From Henriciella sp045287255 (GTDB lineage: Bacteria; Pseudomonadota; Alphaproteobacteria; Caulobacterales; Hyphomonadaceae), in NCBI RefSeq assembly GCF_045287255.1, contig NZ_CP137142.1:1364001-1428000 (forward strand): 64,000 bases of DNA, in the 5' to 3' direction. Made by a program: the position numbers and the translations under genes. The notes under the pieces were generated by a model that had not been told where the DNA came from, did no database searches, and worked only from the letters and a program-made list of their open reading frames with translations. This document shows positions 1 through 7,468 of the stretch, piece by piece (position 1 is the stretch's first letter; every line of letters starts with the position of its first letter).

Positions 1-670
1 CATCATTTTGCGCGTCAACGAGTGCGCGCGGGCTGGGCTGCGGGAAGGCAGCACTGGGGCCGAGATTTGTTCCGGTCGCCAGCACTTGCCCTGTGTCATC
101 AACGACGAAAGCTCCGGCCATATTCCGCAGGTAACCCTGAATGCCGAGATATTCTTCAAATCGCACCTTATCGCTGGTCAGCCCAACTGCAGCATTGTTG
201 ATGTCAATCGCGACATTGCGTGTGTCTTCCTCAAAGACTTCCTCGGACTCAACGAGGCTTTCACGCGCCACAGTCGCGGTTTCTTCAACCAGGGTAAAGA
301 CACGCTCACCAAACCAGGTATCGATCCCGCGCGAGATGCTTGCCCAGAGGAAGATACTGACGACCAGCGCTGGAATCATCGCTGACATGGCAAAAAGCAG
401 CATAAAGCGCCGGGCAAGGCGGCCACCCTTGTCGCGGCCACGACTGCGCACGGCAAGGTAGCGGGACACAACGGCCCATGCCATCCCCGCAAGTAGCATA
501 GTGTTAAGCGCAAGAAGCACACGCAAGAGCTGTGGAATTTCATCCGTCGGGTTTGAGCGCGCCAAGGCAATAAACGTCACGGCCGCACTGATAGCTGCAG
601 CCAGAACGAAGACACCCTGAAAGACCACACTTGGCCTTCCGGACAGTTTATGTGCGGGAGACTGACTCAC
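1..670 (-). CDS. ntrY: NtrY-type nitrogen sensor histidine kinase, N-terminal part (cut by window edge)
   Basis: This is the 5' part of a membrane sensor kinase; only about 223 codons lie inside the window and the frame stays open to position 1. Two hydrophobic pairs are visible (about residues 16-38 and 47-66, then 88-110), followed by the start of an extracytoplasmic sensor region. The GTG start at 668-670 has an AGAGG ribosome site just upstream, and the frame is closed above it. The gene lies directly downstream of ntrB-ntrC on the same strand, the standard alphaproteobacterial order, in which NtrY phosphorylates NtrX in nitrogen and redox control. The kinase domain lies outside the window, so the name rests on order and on the N-terminal topology. 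Confidence 0.8.
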   Translation of the reverse strand, partial: MSQSPAHKLSGRPSVVFQGVFVLAAAISAAVTFIALARSNPTDEIPQLLRVLLALNTMLLAGMAWAVVSRYLAVRSRGRDKGGRLARRFMLLFAMSAMIPALVVSIFLWASISRGIDTWFGERVFTLVEETATVARESLVESEEVFEEDTRNVAIDINNAAVGLTSDKVRFEEYLGIQGYLRNMAGAFVVDDTGQVLATGTNLGPSAAFPQPSPRALVDAQND

Positions 671-742
671 ACGACCTCTACACAGACATGTCGCACATTC
701 GCAACACTGCGACTTTAAAGCAACACAATGCCGTTTCGTCAA

Positions 743-2107
743 TCAGGTATCTGCAAGTCCCAAGGCACGCATGCGGGCTCTAAGCGTATTGCGATTAAGC
801 CCGAGCAAGGCTGCAGTCTTGAGCTTATTGCCCGATGTGATGGTCAGCGCGAGCTTGATCAGCGGGCGTTCGACCTGCTCCAGAACCTTTTGGTAGATAC
901 GTTCATCGGAAGCATCGCCTTTAAGGAGATCGGCCATGACATGCCGATTGAGCAGGGTTTCGATCTCATGCTCAAGAGAGGCTTGGGCTGTGAGGTCTTT
1001 GAGGCTTTCGGCTCGTAACTCGCGCTCAACATCGCGTTGCGAAATGACAGGATCACTGCTGAGAGCGGCAAGACGGAAGATCAGGTTTTCCAGCTCACGA
1101 ACATTGCCCGGCCAATCATAAGCAAGCAGCAGGTCCATCGCGCTAGGTTCAACTTCCTTGCGTGCGAGACCGCGCTGTTCTGCACGAACAAGGAAGGCTT
1201 GAACCAGTTCAGGGATATCCTCCTTGCGTGCGCGCAAAGGCGGCAGATCGATGCGGACAACATTGATGCGATAATAGAGGTCCTCCCGGAACGCGCCCTC
1301 ATCGACAAGGCGGGACAGTGGTTTGCGGGTTGAAGCGATGATGCGTGCCCCACCCTCTTCCCGCAGGAGTTTCACAAGCTGGGTTTGCGCATCCAATGGC
1401 AGGTCGCCAATTTCATCGAGATAAAGCGTGCTGGTCTCGCTATGGGCGAGGCCTTCGGTGCCAGATTTCCCAAACAGCTGTGTGCTGACGTCCTCCGGCG
1501 TCATGGTTGCAAGATCAATCGCGTGGAAATCGCCAGTTCGCTCTGTACTGAGATCATGCAGAGCGCGTGCAGCCAACTCTTTGCCTGTCCCGGATTCGCC
1601 CTCGATCAGCACCGTCAGATCCGTATTCATTACCCGGCTGATAACACGATAGACATCCTGCATGAGGGCTGAGCGTCCAACGAGTGGTAGCGGATTGGGC
1701 GCAGTTTGGGACAAACGCGGCTTCGGCGAAGTTGTCCCTTTACCCGATTTCAAAGCGCGAGCGACGGTTTCAGAAAGCTGATCAATATCGAATGGCTTTG
1801 GCAGATAATCGAAGGCGCCATGTTCAGCAGCGGAGGCAGCCGTCAGAATGGTATTCTGGCCACTCATTACGATGATGGGCAGATCCGGACGCGCCAGACG
1901 GAAGGATGGCAGAAGGTCAAAAATCGGCGTGTCGGTCAGGTAAACATCTGTGACGATAATATCACCTTCACCGTTGCGCACCCAGCGCTCCAAAGCCTCT
2001 GGTGAGCTGGTTGCACGTACCGCATACCCTTCGCCAACCAGGGTTTGATTAACGATCAGGCGGATACTGGCATCATCTTCGGCGAGCAATACGGTTTTCT
2101 GGCTCAT
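743..2107 (-). CDS. ntrC: NtrC nitrogen regulation response regulator lacking the GAFTGA loop
   Basis: Response regulator of the NtrB/NtrC pair controlling nitrogen assimilation. A receiver domain occupies residues 1-120 with acceptor Asp54 (acid pair D11/D12, Lys104). The AAA+ domain has Walker A GESGTGKE at 170-177 and Walker B LYLDEIG at 228-234. A Fis-type helix-turn-helix closes the protein (ending ...LGLNRNTLRARMRALG). Between LFG (211-213) and Walker B there are too few residues, and the GAFTGA loop that contacts sigma-54 is missing. Rhodobacter NtrC is known to lack this loop and to work with the housekeeping sigma factor; Caulobacter NtrC also lacks it. The start ATG overlaps the ntrB stop (ATGA), so the two are translationally coupled. 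Confidence 0.95.
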   Translation of the reverse strand: MSQKTVLLAEDDASIRLIVNQTLVGEGYAVRATSSPEALERWVRNGEGDIIVTDVYLTDTPIFDLLPSFRLARPDLPIIVMSGQNTILTAASAAEHGAFDYLPKPFDIDQLSETVARALKSGKGTTSPKPRLSQTAPNPLPLVGRSALMQDVYRVISRVMNTDLTVLIEGESGTGKELAARALHDLSTERTGDFHAIDLATMTPEDVSTQLFGKSGTEGLAHSETSTLYLDEIGDLPLDAQTQLVKLLREEGGARIIASTRKPLSRLVDEGAFREDLYYRINVVRIDLPPLRARKEDIPELVQAFLVRAEQRGLARKEVEPSAMDLLLAYDWPGNVRELENLIFRLAALSSDPVISQRDVERELRAESLKDLTAQASLEHEIETLLNRHVMADLLKGDASDERIYQKVLEQVERPLIKLALTITSGNKLKTAALLGLNRNTLRARMRALGLADT

Positions 2108-3156
2108 TTTTTTGTTTTCCGTAATAGCGGCAAATAGATGGAGAAACGGGTGTCCCCCGGTTTGCTGGTGAGTTTGATGCGGCCCTGATGCGCGGAAATG
2201 ATTTCACTCACGACACTTAGGCCAAGCCCCCTGCCCCCGGACTTTGATGACGAGAAAATCTGGAACAGCTTGTCGCGGCGCTCCTGTGGAATGCCCGGAC
2301 CATTATCACGAATGGTCACGCGGATCGCGCGCCCGAGCCTTTGTCCGCTTCGCAAACCAGCAATAGCGAACCCGGTTTCAAACGCAGTTTCAACCGTCAC
2401 GGTTGGTGAGGATGCAACATCCAGAGCAGCCTCGCTGGCATTTCGGATCACATTCAGGAAAGCCTCATGCAGGTGATCCTGATCACCCATAATCTCTGGC
2501 AGTGACGGATCATAGCGGCGCTGAAACCTGACCTTGTCGACAAAGACGACTTCTTCAGCGCTGAGAATACGATCGAGCAAGGCATGGATGTTGAAACTGT
2601 CAAAGCGTGGTGCAGAGAACAGCTCAAACGCCGATAGGCGCGAGATCAGACGTTCAATCCGCTTGGTTTCATCAAGGATGATCGAAAGGAGCGGCTCTTC
2701 GTTTTGATCAGCAGAGCGCTTCAGCAATTGCGCTGCCCCAGAGATGCCTGCGAGGGGGTTCTTCACCTCATGGCCAAGAATACGTCCAAAGGCGGCAACG
2801 CCCGGACCGTTCTCCACAACGTCAGGATCATTGGCCTGATTGAACGCGATGACAACACTGGTTGCATCGGCCGGGCGCAAACGCAGATCAACGATCAGCG
2901 GGGCACTGAAACCCGGACCATTGAGCACAACCCCGCCTGCGCTCAGGGTGCCATTTTGTGAAAGCGTCTTGTCGATGAGCTCAAAGATGGGTGAGTCGTG
3001 GAAGACAATCTCACTCAGCGGTTTGCGTAGCATGACGCGCGATGACTGGCGCAGCATGGATTGCGCCATCTGGTTGGCTGCGACGACGCGGCGCCGCGCA
3101 TCAATCTGTAACAGGCCAAAAGGGGCGAGGTCAGCAAGGTCAATCAAGGCGGTCAC
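2104..3156 (-). CDS. ntrB: NtrB nitrogen sensor histidine kinase
   Basis: Cytosolic PAS-containing kinase/phosphatase that phosphorylates NtrC. Residues 1-110 form a PAS domain (PFGLLQIDARRRVVAANQMA). The HisKA box has His129 in GHEVKNPLAG. The HATPase region carries N-box IRNASEA, G1 DNGPGIP and G2 GGRGLGL. There are no membrane segments, as expected for NtrB, which in the classical system senses nitrogen through PII. The start is a GTG that overlaps the dusB stop (GTGA), and the stop overlaps ntrC, so dusB-ntrB-ntrC is one translationally coupled operon. The length (350 aa) is normal. Confidence 0.95.
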   Translation of the reverse strand: MTALIDLADLAPFGLLQIDARRRVVAANQMAQSMLRQSSRVMLRKPLSEIVFHDSPIFELIDKTLSQNGTLSAGGVVLNGPGFSAPLIVDLRLRPADATSVVIAFNQANDPDVVENGPGVAAFGRILGHEVKNPLAGISGAAQLLKRSADQNEEPLLSIILDETKRIERLISRLSAFELFSAPRFDSFNIHALLDRILSAEEVVFVDKVRFQRRYDPSLPEIMGDQDHLHEAFLNVIRNASEAALDVASSPTVTVETAFETGFAIAGLRSGQRLGRAIRVTIRDNGPGIPQERRDKLFQIFSSSKSGGRGLGLSVVSEIISAHQGRIKLTSKPGDTRFSIYLPLLRKTKK

Positions 3157-4151
3157 GCAGCGACCTCCAGCACAGCACCTTCATAGAGGTGACGCAGGCG
3201 TTTGATCAGCAAAGACGGATCATCAATCTGACAGTATTCTGCGCGCAAAACCCGCCGGGTTTCAGGTGTCAATGGCAGGTCGATCTGGTCAATGCAGGCC
3301 GAAACATGCTTCCGGACCATTCGGATGCCGAGATAGTCGCCGTAAAGGGCAAGGCTGTCTTCGACTTGCTCGCTCAGACTATCACACTGCTCGGTGAGTG
3401 TTGGTTCTGTATAGGCGCGGCCATCGAGGTGCGCGGCGATCTGGCCGGGCAACCAGGGCCGGCCCATCGCGGCGCGGCCAATCATGACGCCAAAGGCCCG
3501 CGAGTCCGTTAGCGCCTGATCCGCCGTTTCAAGGCTAGCAATATCCCCGTTTGCGATAACAGGCAGATCGACGGCTTCGACTGTGTCTCGTATTGCGGCC
3601 CAATCGGCGTTGCCTTTGTAGAACTGGCAGCGTGTGCGGCCATGCACTGTCAGCCATTGAATGCCGCGCTCTTGCGCTGCCAGACCAATTTCCGGCGCAT
3701 TCAGAAGATCATGATCCCAGCCAAGGCGCATTTTCAGTGTGACCGGAACAGGCCCTGCCCCTTCAAGCGCCGCATCGATGATCCGCAGCGCCAGATCAGG
3801 CTCGCGCATCAGGGCTGAACCGGACTTGCCACCCGTCACTTGTCGGGAGGGGCAGCCCATATTGATATCAATGACATCAACCCCAAGCTCTCGCAGTAAG
3901 GCAGCCGCTGCGCGCATATCCTCGGGTCTGCGGGCAGCGAGCTGAACAATCCACAGCCCTTCCCCATCATGGCGACAGGTCTTGCGCACCATATCCGGAC
4001 GTGAAGCGACCAGCGCCTCCCCAGCCACCATTTCTGAAACAACAGCAGGCGCTCCAAACCGGACGACCTGTCGCCGGAAAGCCGCATCTGTCGAGCCAGA
4101 CATCGGGGCGAGCCACACCCGCTCTGCCTTGAATTGGGGCATTCTTAACAT
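3153..4151 (-). CDS. dusB: tRNA-dihydrouridine synthase DusB (NifR3)
   Basis: FMN-dependent enzyme reducing uridine to dihydrouridine in tRNA. The TIM-barrel start LAPMSGSTDAAFR, the active-site NMGCPSRQV with Cys100, the FMN-contacting HGRTRCQFYKG and the late ANGDI and GRAAMGRPW motifs are all present. The frame could open further upstream, but homology begins about at MLRMPQF, so I place the start at 4151 (a second ATG lies at 4142). It is the first gene of the dusB-ntrB-ntrC-ntrY operon, as in many alphaproteobacteria, where it was first named nifR3. The divergent neighbour is ispDF. Confidence 0.93.
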   Translation of the reverse strand: MLRMPQFKAERVWLAPMSGSTDAAFRRQVVRFGAPAVVSEMVAGEALVASRPDMVRKTCRHDGEGLWIVQLAARRPEDMRAAAALLRELGVDVIDINMGCPSRQVTGGKSGSALMREPDLALRIIDAALEGAGPVPVTLKMRLGWDHDLLNAPEIGLAAQERGIQWLTVHGRTRCQFYKGNADWAAIRDTVEAVDLPVIANGDIASLETADQALTDSRAFGVMIGRAAMGRPWLPGQIAAHLDGRAYTEPTLTEQCDSLSEQVEDSLALYGDYLGIRMVRKHVSACIDQIDLPLTPETRRVLRAEYCQIDDPSLLIKRLRHLYEGAVLEVAA

Positions 4152-4172
4152 TGTCACACTCAAGCATATTAC

Positions 4173-4199
4173 TGCACTGCACAATAGTCAGGCAGTGCA
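4173..4199. promoter_or_regulatory. Inverted repeat between dusB and ispDF
   Basis: TGCACTGC (4173-4180) and GCAGTGCA (4192-4199) form an 8-bp inverted repeat with an 11-nt spacer in the short divergent promoter region. It could be an operator or a leader hairpin of the dusB-ntr mRNA. No regulator is identifiable from the sequence. Confidence 0.35.
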
Positions 4200-4262
4200 A
4201 ACATAGTACCGGAGCAGGTATTCGTTGTGGCTTTTTGGCATCACACCGCCTAATCAGAGCTG

Positions 4263-5414
4263 ATGAAGACTCACGCAATCATAGTCGCTGCGGGTAAAGG
4301 TGAACGCGCTGGAGGTGGCATACCGAAACAGCGCCAGATGCTTTGTGGAAAGCCTGTTTTCCTATGGAGTGTTGAGGCGTTTCTGGCGGCGGCAGCGATT
4401 GAGCAGATTGTTCTGGTTGTGCCCGTTGGAGAAGCTGATCTCTATCGCGAAACGCTGGGCCGTGACGGTGTTTTGGTGGTGGAAGGCGGTGCCAGCAGGA
4501 CAGCTTCTGTTCTGAATGGCCTGAATGCGTTGGAAGGGGCAGCGGAGGATAAAGTCCTGATCCATGATGCTGCGCGGCCTGGTCTTGATCAGTCAACAAT
4601 CGCAGCCCTCATAGGCGCTCTGGAGGAGGCAGACGCGGCGGCTCCTGCTCTGCCCGTCATTGATGCGCTGAAACGCCAACTTGGCGCTCAACTTGAAACT
4701 GTTGCGCGTGATGAGCTTTATCGGGTGCAAACCCCGCAAGCGTTTCGAGTAGGCGAAGTTCGAAAAGCGCTCGAGGCTTTAACCGGGCCTCTAGTCGATG
4801 ATCTTGCCGCAATTGAGCAGGCTGGTGGCAGCGTCAAACTGGTTGAAGGCCGCGAAACCCTGAGCAAAATTACATGGCCGGGTGATCTGGCGCGTATGGA
4901 GAAAGAGCTGATGCAAACCGTTGCACTGCCAAAGATTGGAACAGGCTTTGATGTGCATGCATTTGCAGAAGGCGATCACGTTACCTTGTGCGGTGTGCAA
5001 ATCCCGCATGATCAGGGCCTTGCTGGGCATTCCGATGCCGATGTTGCCTGGCATGCGCTGACGGATGCGATTCTGGGTGCGCTGGCGCTCGGCGATATTG
5101 GCGATCATTTTCCGCCCAGTGATCCACAATGGAAAGGCGCGGCGTCTTCGGTTTTCCTCAAACACGCTGTGAGCCTTGCGCAGGATAGAGGTTTTGGGAT
5201 TGGCAATTGCGACCTGACCCTGATCTGTGAAGCCCCCAAGGTGAAACCGCATCGGGAGGCGATGCGGCAAGCGACCGCCGGCTTGCTTGGAATACCTATT
5301 GATGCTGTCAGCGTTAAGGCCACCACGACGGAAGGCTTGGGTTTTACCGGAAGACGCGAAGGCATTGCGGCGCAGGCGGTTGCGGTCTTGTCTCCCCTGC
5401 CCGCTTCATCATAG
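4263..5414 (+). CDS. ispDF: Bifunctional IspD/IspF isoprenoid enzyme
   Basis: Fused MEP-pathway enzyme. The N-terminal half (about 1-212) is 2-C-methyl-D-erythritol 4-phosphate cytidylyltransferase: nucleotide-binding AAGKGERAGGGIPKQ near the N-terminus and HDAARP about residue 100. The C-terminal half (from about 218) is 2-C-methyl-D-erythritol 2,4-cyclodiphosphate synthase: GTGFDVHAF with the D-x-H metal ligands near residue 230, AGHSDADV and the late TTTEGLGFTGR. The fusion is common in alphaproteobacteria. It is followed after 9 bp by the cinA-like gene on the same strand, probably cotranscribed. The ribosome site is weak. Confidence 0.96.
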   Translation: MKTHAIIVAAGKGERAGGGIPKQRQMLCGKPVFLWSVEAFLAAAAIEQIVLVVPVGEADLYRETLGRDGVLVVEGGASRTASVLNGLNALEGAAEDKVLIHDAARPGLDQSTIAALIGALEEADAAAPALPVIDALKRQLGAQLETVARDELYRVQTPQAFRVGEVRKALEALTGPLVDDLAAIEQAGGSVKLVEGRETLSKITWPGDLARMEKELMQTVALPKIGTGFDVHAFAEGDHVTLCGVQIPHDQGLAGHSDADVAWHALTDAILGALALGDIGDHFPPSDPQWKGAASSVFLKHAVSLAQDRGFGIGNCDLTLICEAPKVKPHREAMRQATAGLLGIPIDAVSVKATTTEGLGFTGRREGIAAQAVAVLSPLPASS

Positions 5415-5423
5415 GGTCGCGCC

Positions 5424-5912
5424 ATGTTTCCAGATCGTATCCGAAATCTCGCTCTGCTCGTTATGGATGAAGCGATTGAGCGCCGTGTGAAGATCGCCAC
5501 GGCGGAAAGCTGCACGGGTGGGCTGCTTGCGGGGCTTTTCACTGAGTTTGCAGGCTCCTCGAAATTGCTTGAGCGCGGCTTCGTCACCTACTCTAATCAG
5601 GCCAAGGCCGAAATGCTGGGTGTCGCTGGTGACGTATTGGCGGACTATGGCGCGGTGTCTGAAGCTGTGGCCCGTTTAATGGCCGAAGGCGCGCTGGAAA
5701 ACAGCCGAGCCAATCTCTCCATTGCTGTAACAGGTATTGCAGGACCAGGCGGTGGCACACCCATGAAGCCAGTGGGTACAGTGCATATTGCCTGCGCACG
5801 TGAGAATAGGGCCATGCTGCACGAAATGCTGGTTCTGGGTGATATTGGCCGATCAGAAATCAGACTGGCGACAATAGAAGCCGCCCTGAACATGATCCGG
5901 GTGCAGATTTAG
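5424..5912 (+). CDS. CinA-family nicotinamide-nucleotide amidohydrolase
   Basis: A 162-residue protein matching the stand-alone C-terminal CinA domain (PncC type), which deamidates nicotinamide mononucleotide to nicotinate mononucleotide in pyridine nucleotide salvage. Visible signatures are TAESCTGGLLAG near residue 27, with the catalytic Ser, then the conserved VTGIAGPGGGTPMKPVGTV about residues 99-118. The N-terminal molybdopterin-binding half of full-length CinA is absent, which is usual for this subfamily. It follows ispDF closely and converges on the RatA-like gene with a 4-bp overlap of the coding ends. Confidence 0.88.
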   Translation: MFPDRIRNLALLVMDEAIERRVKIATAESCTGGLLAGLFTEFAGSSKLLERGFVTYSNQAKAEMLGVAGDVLADYGAVSEAVARLMAEGALENSRANLSIAVTGIAGPGGGTPMKPVGTVHIACARENRAMLHEMLVLGDIGRSEIRLATIEAALNMIRVQI

Positions 5913-6367
5913 CTGCTTGGCTTACCGTAGCGCCGATCCGCCTCACTCATGAAAGAAGCCATGATCCGATCCACGGCCAGTCTTGTATTGGCCTTAGCCA
6001 GCATGCGGAGAACCGGATTTCGGAATTCGTAGTCGATCAGGAAATGAATGGCTGTCTGACCGTCAGACATCTGTTCGAATCGCCATTGATTGCGTAGATG
6101 CCGAAACGGGCCGCGATCGAGCGAAACATCTATCTGACATTTGTCTGGGTCGCCAACGACGTGGGTTGAGAAACGTTCCTCGAAGCCACGAAAGCCCACA
6201 AAAGCCGTTCCCGTACATTTGTACAAGTCTTCTTCTATGCGTTCGTTCGAGACCGTAAGGCTTTGAATCCATTTTATAAAGTTTGGGTATTGTTGAATAT
6301 CACGGACAAGTTCGTACAAGTCCGCGGGTTTATGCCTGACAATCAGTTTTTCCCTAAGACGCGGCAC
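5909..6367 (-). CDS. RatA/Coq10-type START-domain protein
   Basis: A 152-residue START/polyketide-cyclase-fold protein. The N-terminus LREKLIVRHKPADLYELVRDIQQYPNFIKWIQ is split here by its motifs: a REK...V strand followed by the ADLYELV helix and the YPNF turn typical of RatA and Coq10. Coq10 binds ubiquinone, while E. coli RatA has been described as affecting ribosome association, so the exact role is open. The start is the GTG at 6365-6367: it gives the family's usual length, has AGGAAC upstream, and lies inside the last codons of lipA (14-bp overlap). It is therefore coupled to lipA, a common alphaproteobacterial pairing. Confidence 0.85.
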   Translation of the reverse strand: MPRLREKLIVRHKPADLYELVRDIQQYPNFIKWIQSLTVSNERIEEDLYKCTGTAFVGFRGFEERFSTHVVGDPDKCQIDVSLDRGPFRHLRNQWRFEQMSDGQTAIHFLIDYEFRNPVLRMLAKANTRLAVDRIMASFMSEADRRYGKPSS

Positions 6368-7313
6368 GAGCCAACTGTTCCTGACGCGCCGCACGGAGGC
6401 GCTCAAAGTCCGAATCCGCATGATAGCTTGATCGCGTCAACGGAGAAGCAGAGACAATCAGGAAGCCTTTAGACAGGGCAATTTCCTCATAAGCCTTGAA
6501 CTCATCCGGGCTGACATAGCGATCGACGGCAGCATGCTTGCGCGTTGGCTGGAGGTATTGGCCAATGGTCAGGAAGTCGATGCCGGCTGAGCGCATATCG
6601 TCCATGACCTGCATGACCTCTTCCTTGCTCTCGCCCAAGCCAACCATCAGGCCAGACTTGGTGAACTGGCTCGGATCGCGCTCTTTGACTTTCTCAAGCA
6701 GGCGCAGCGAGTGGAAATAACGCGCGCCGGGGCGAATGGAGAGGTAGAGCCGCGGCACGGTTTCCAGATTATGGTTGAAGACGTCCGGCTTTGCATCAAT
6801 GACTTTCTGTTCCCAGCCATCCTTTCGCAGGAAGTCGGGGGTCAGGATCTCAATCGTAGTCCCGGGTGAAGCTTCGCGGATCGCATTAATCGTGTGCACG
6901 AAGTGCATCGCGCCGCCATCGTCGAGATCATCCCGGTCAACGGATGTGATCACGACATGCTCAAGGCCCATTTCGGCGACGGCCAGCCCAACCCGGCGCG
7001 GCTCATCAAGGTCAAGCGGATTGGGCTTGCCCGTTGAGACATTACAGAAAGAGCATGCACGGGTACACGTCTCGCCCATGATCATCATGGTCGCGTGTTT
7101 CTTATCCCAACACTCGCCAATATTCGGGCAGCCAGCCTCTTCGCAGACCGTGACCAACCCCTTGGACTTTACGATCTCGCGGGTCTCTGCATATCCTTTG
7201 GAAACAGGAGCCTTGACCCGAATCCAGTCGGGCTTGCGCATGACCGGGGTGTCCGGGCGATTGCGCTTCTCAGGATGCCGATGCTTCGGCTTCATATCAA
7301 TGAGCGTTGCCAT
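6354..7313 (-). CDS. lipA: Lipoyl synthase
   Basis: Radical-SAM enzyme inserting two sulfurs into protein-bound octanoyl groups to make the lipoyl cofactor of 2-oxoacid dehydrogenases. The auxiliary cluster motif CEEAGCPNIGEC (Cys57, 62, 68) and the radical-SAM CTRACSFC (Cys83, 87, 90) are intact, as is the C-terminal SPLTRSSYHAD region with the conserved RSSYHA. The length (319 aa) is standard. It is followed by the overlapping RatA/Coq10-like gene and is divergent from the acyl-CoA synthetase-like gene. Confidence 0.97.
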   Translation of the reverse strand: MATLIDMKPKHRHPEKRNRPDTPVMRKPDWIRVKAPVSKGYAETREIVKSKGLVTVCEEAGCPNIGECWDKKHATMMIMGETCTRACSFCNVSTGKPNPLDLDEPRRVGLAVAEMGLEHVVITSVDRDDLDDGGAMHFVHTINAIREASPGTTIEILTPDFLRKDGWEQKVIDAKPDVFNHNLETVPRLYLSIRPGARYFHSLRLLEKVKERDPSQFTKSGLMVGLGESKEEVMQVMDDMRSAGIDFLTIGQYLQPTRKHAAVDRYVSPDEFKAYEEIALSKGFLIVSASPLTRSSYHADSDFERLRAARQEQLARAAS

Positions 7314-7342
7314 ACACCGCTAAATGGCGCGGAACGCCCGCT

Positions 7343-7378
7343 TCTGCAAGCATACCTTTAGCATAGGTGTGTTGCAGA
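7343..7378. promoter_or_regulatory. Imperfect palindrome in the lipA / ligase divergent promoter
   Basis: TCTGCAA (7343-7349) pairs with TTGCAGA (7372-7378), and ACCT (7354-7357) with AGGT (7365-7368), giving a nested imperfect palindrome about 30 bp upstream of the lipA start. It may be an operator shared by lipA and the divergent gene, or an RNA hairpin. No regulator is assigned. Confidence 0.4.
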
Positions 7379-7468
7379 CGCCTGTGAGACGCTACGGAAA
7401 GCCTTGCCCGCTTCACCAAGTGTGACAGATTGTTGCAAGAAAGTGAATCCTTGGAGCATAGTCTTCTT

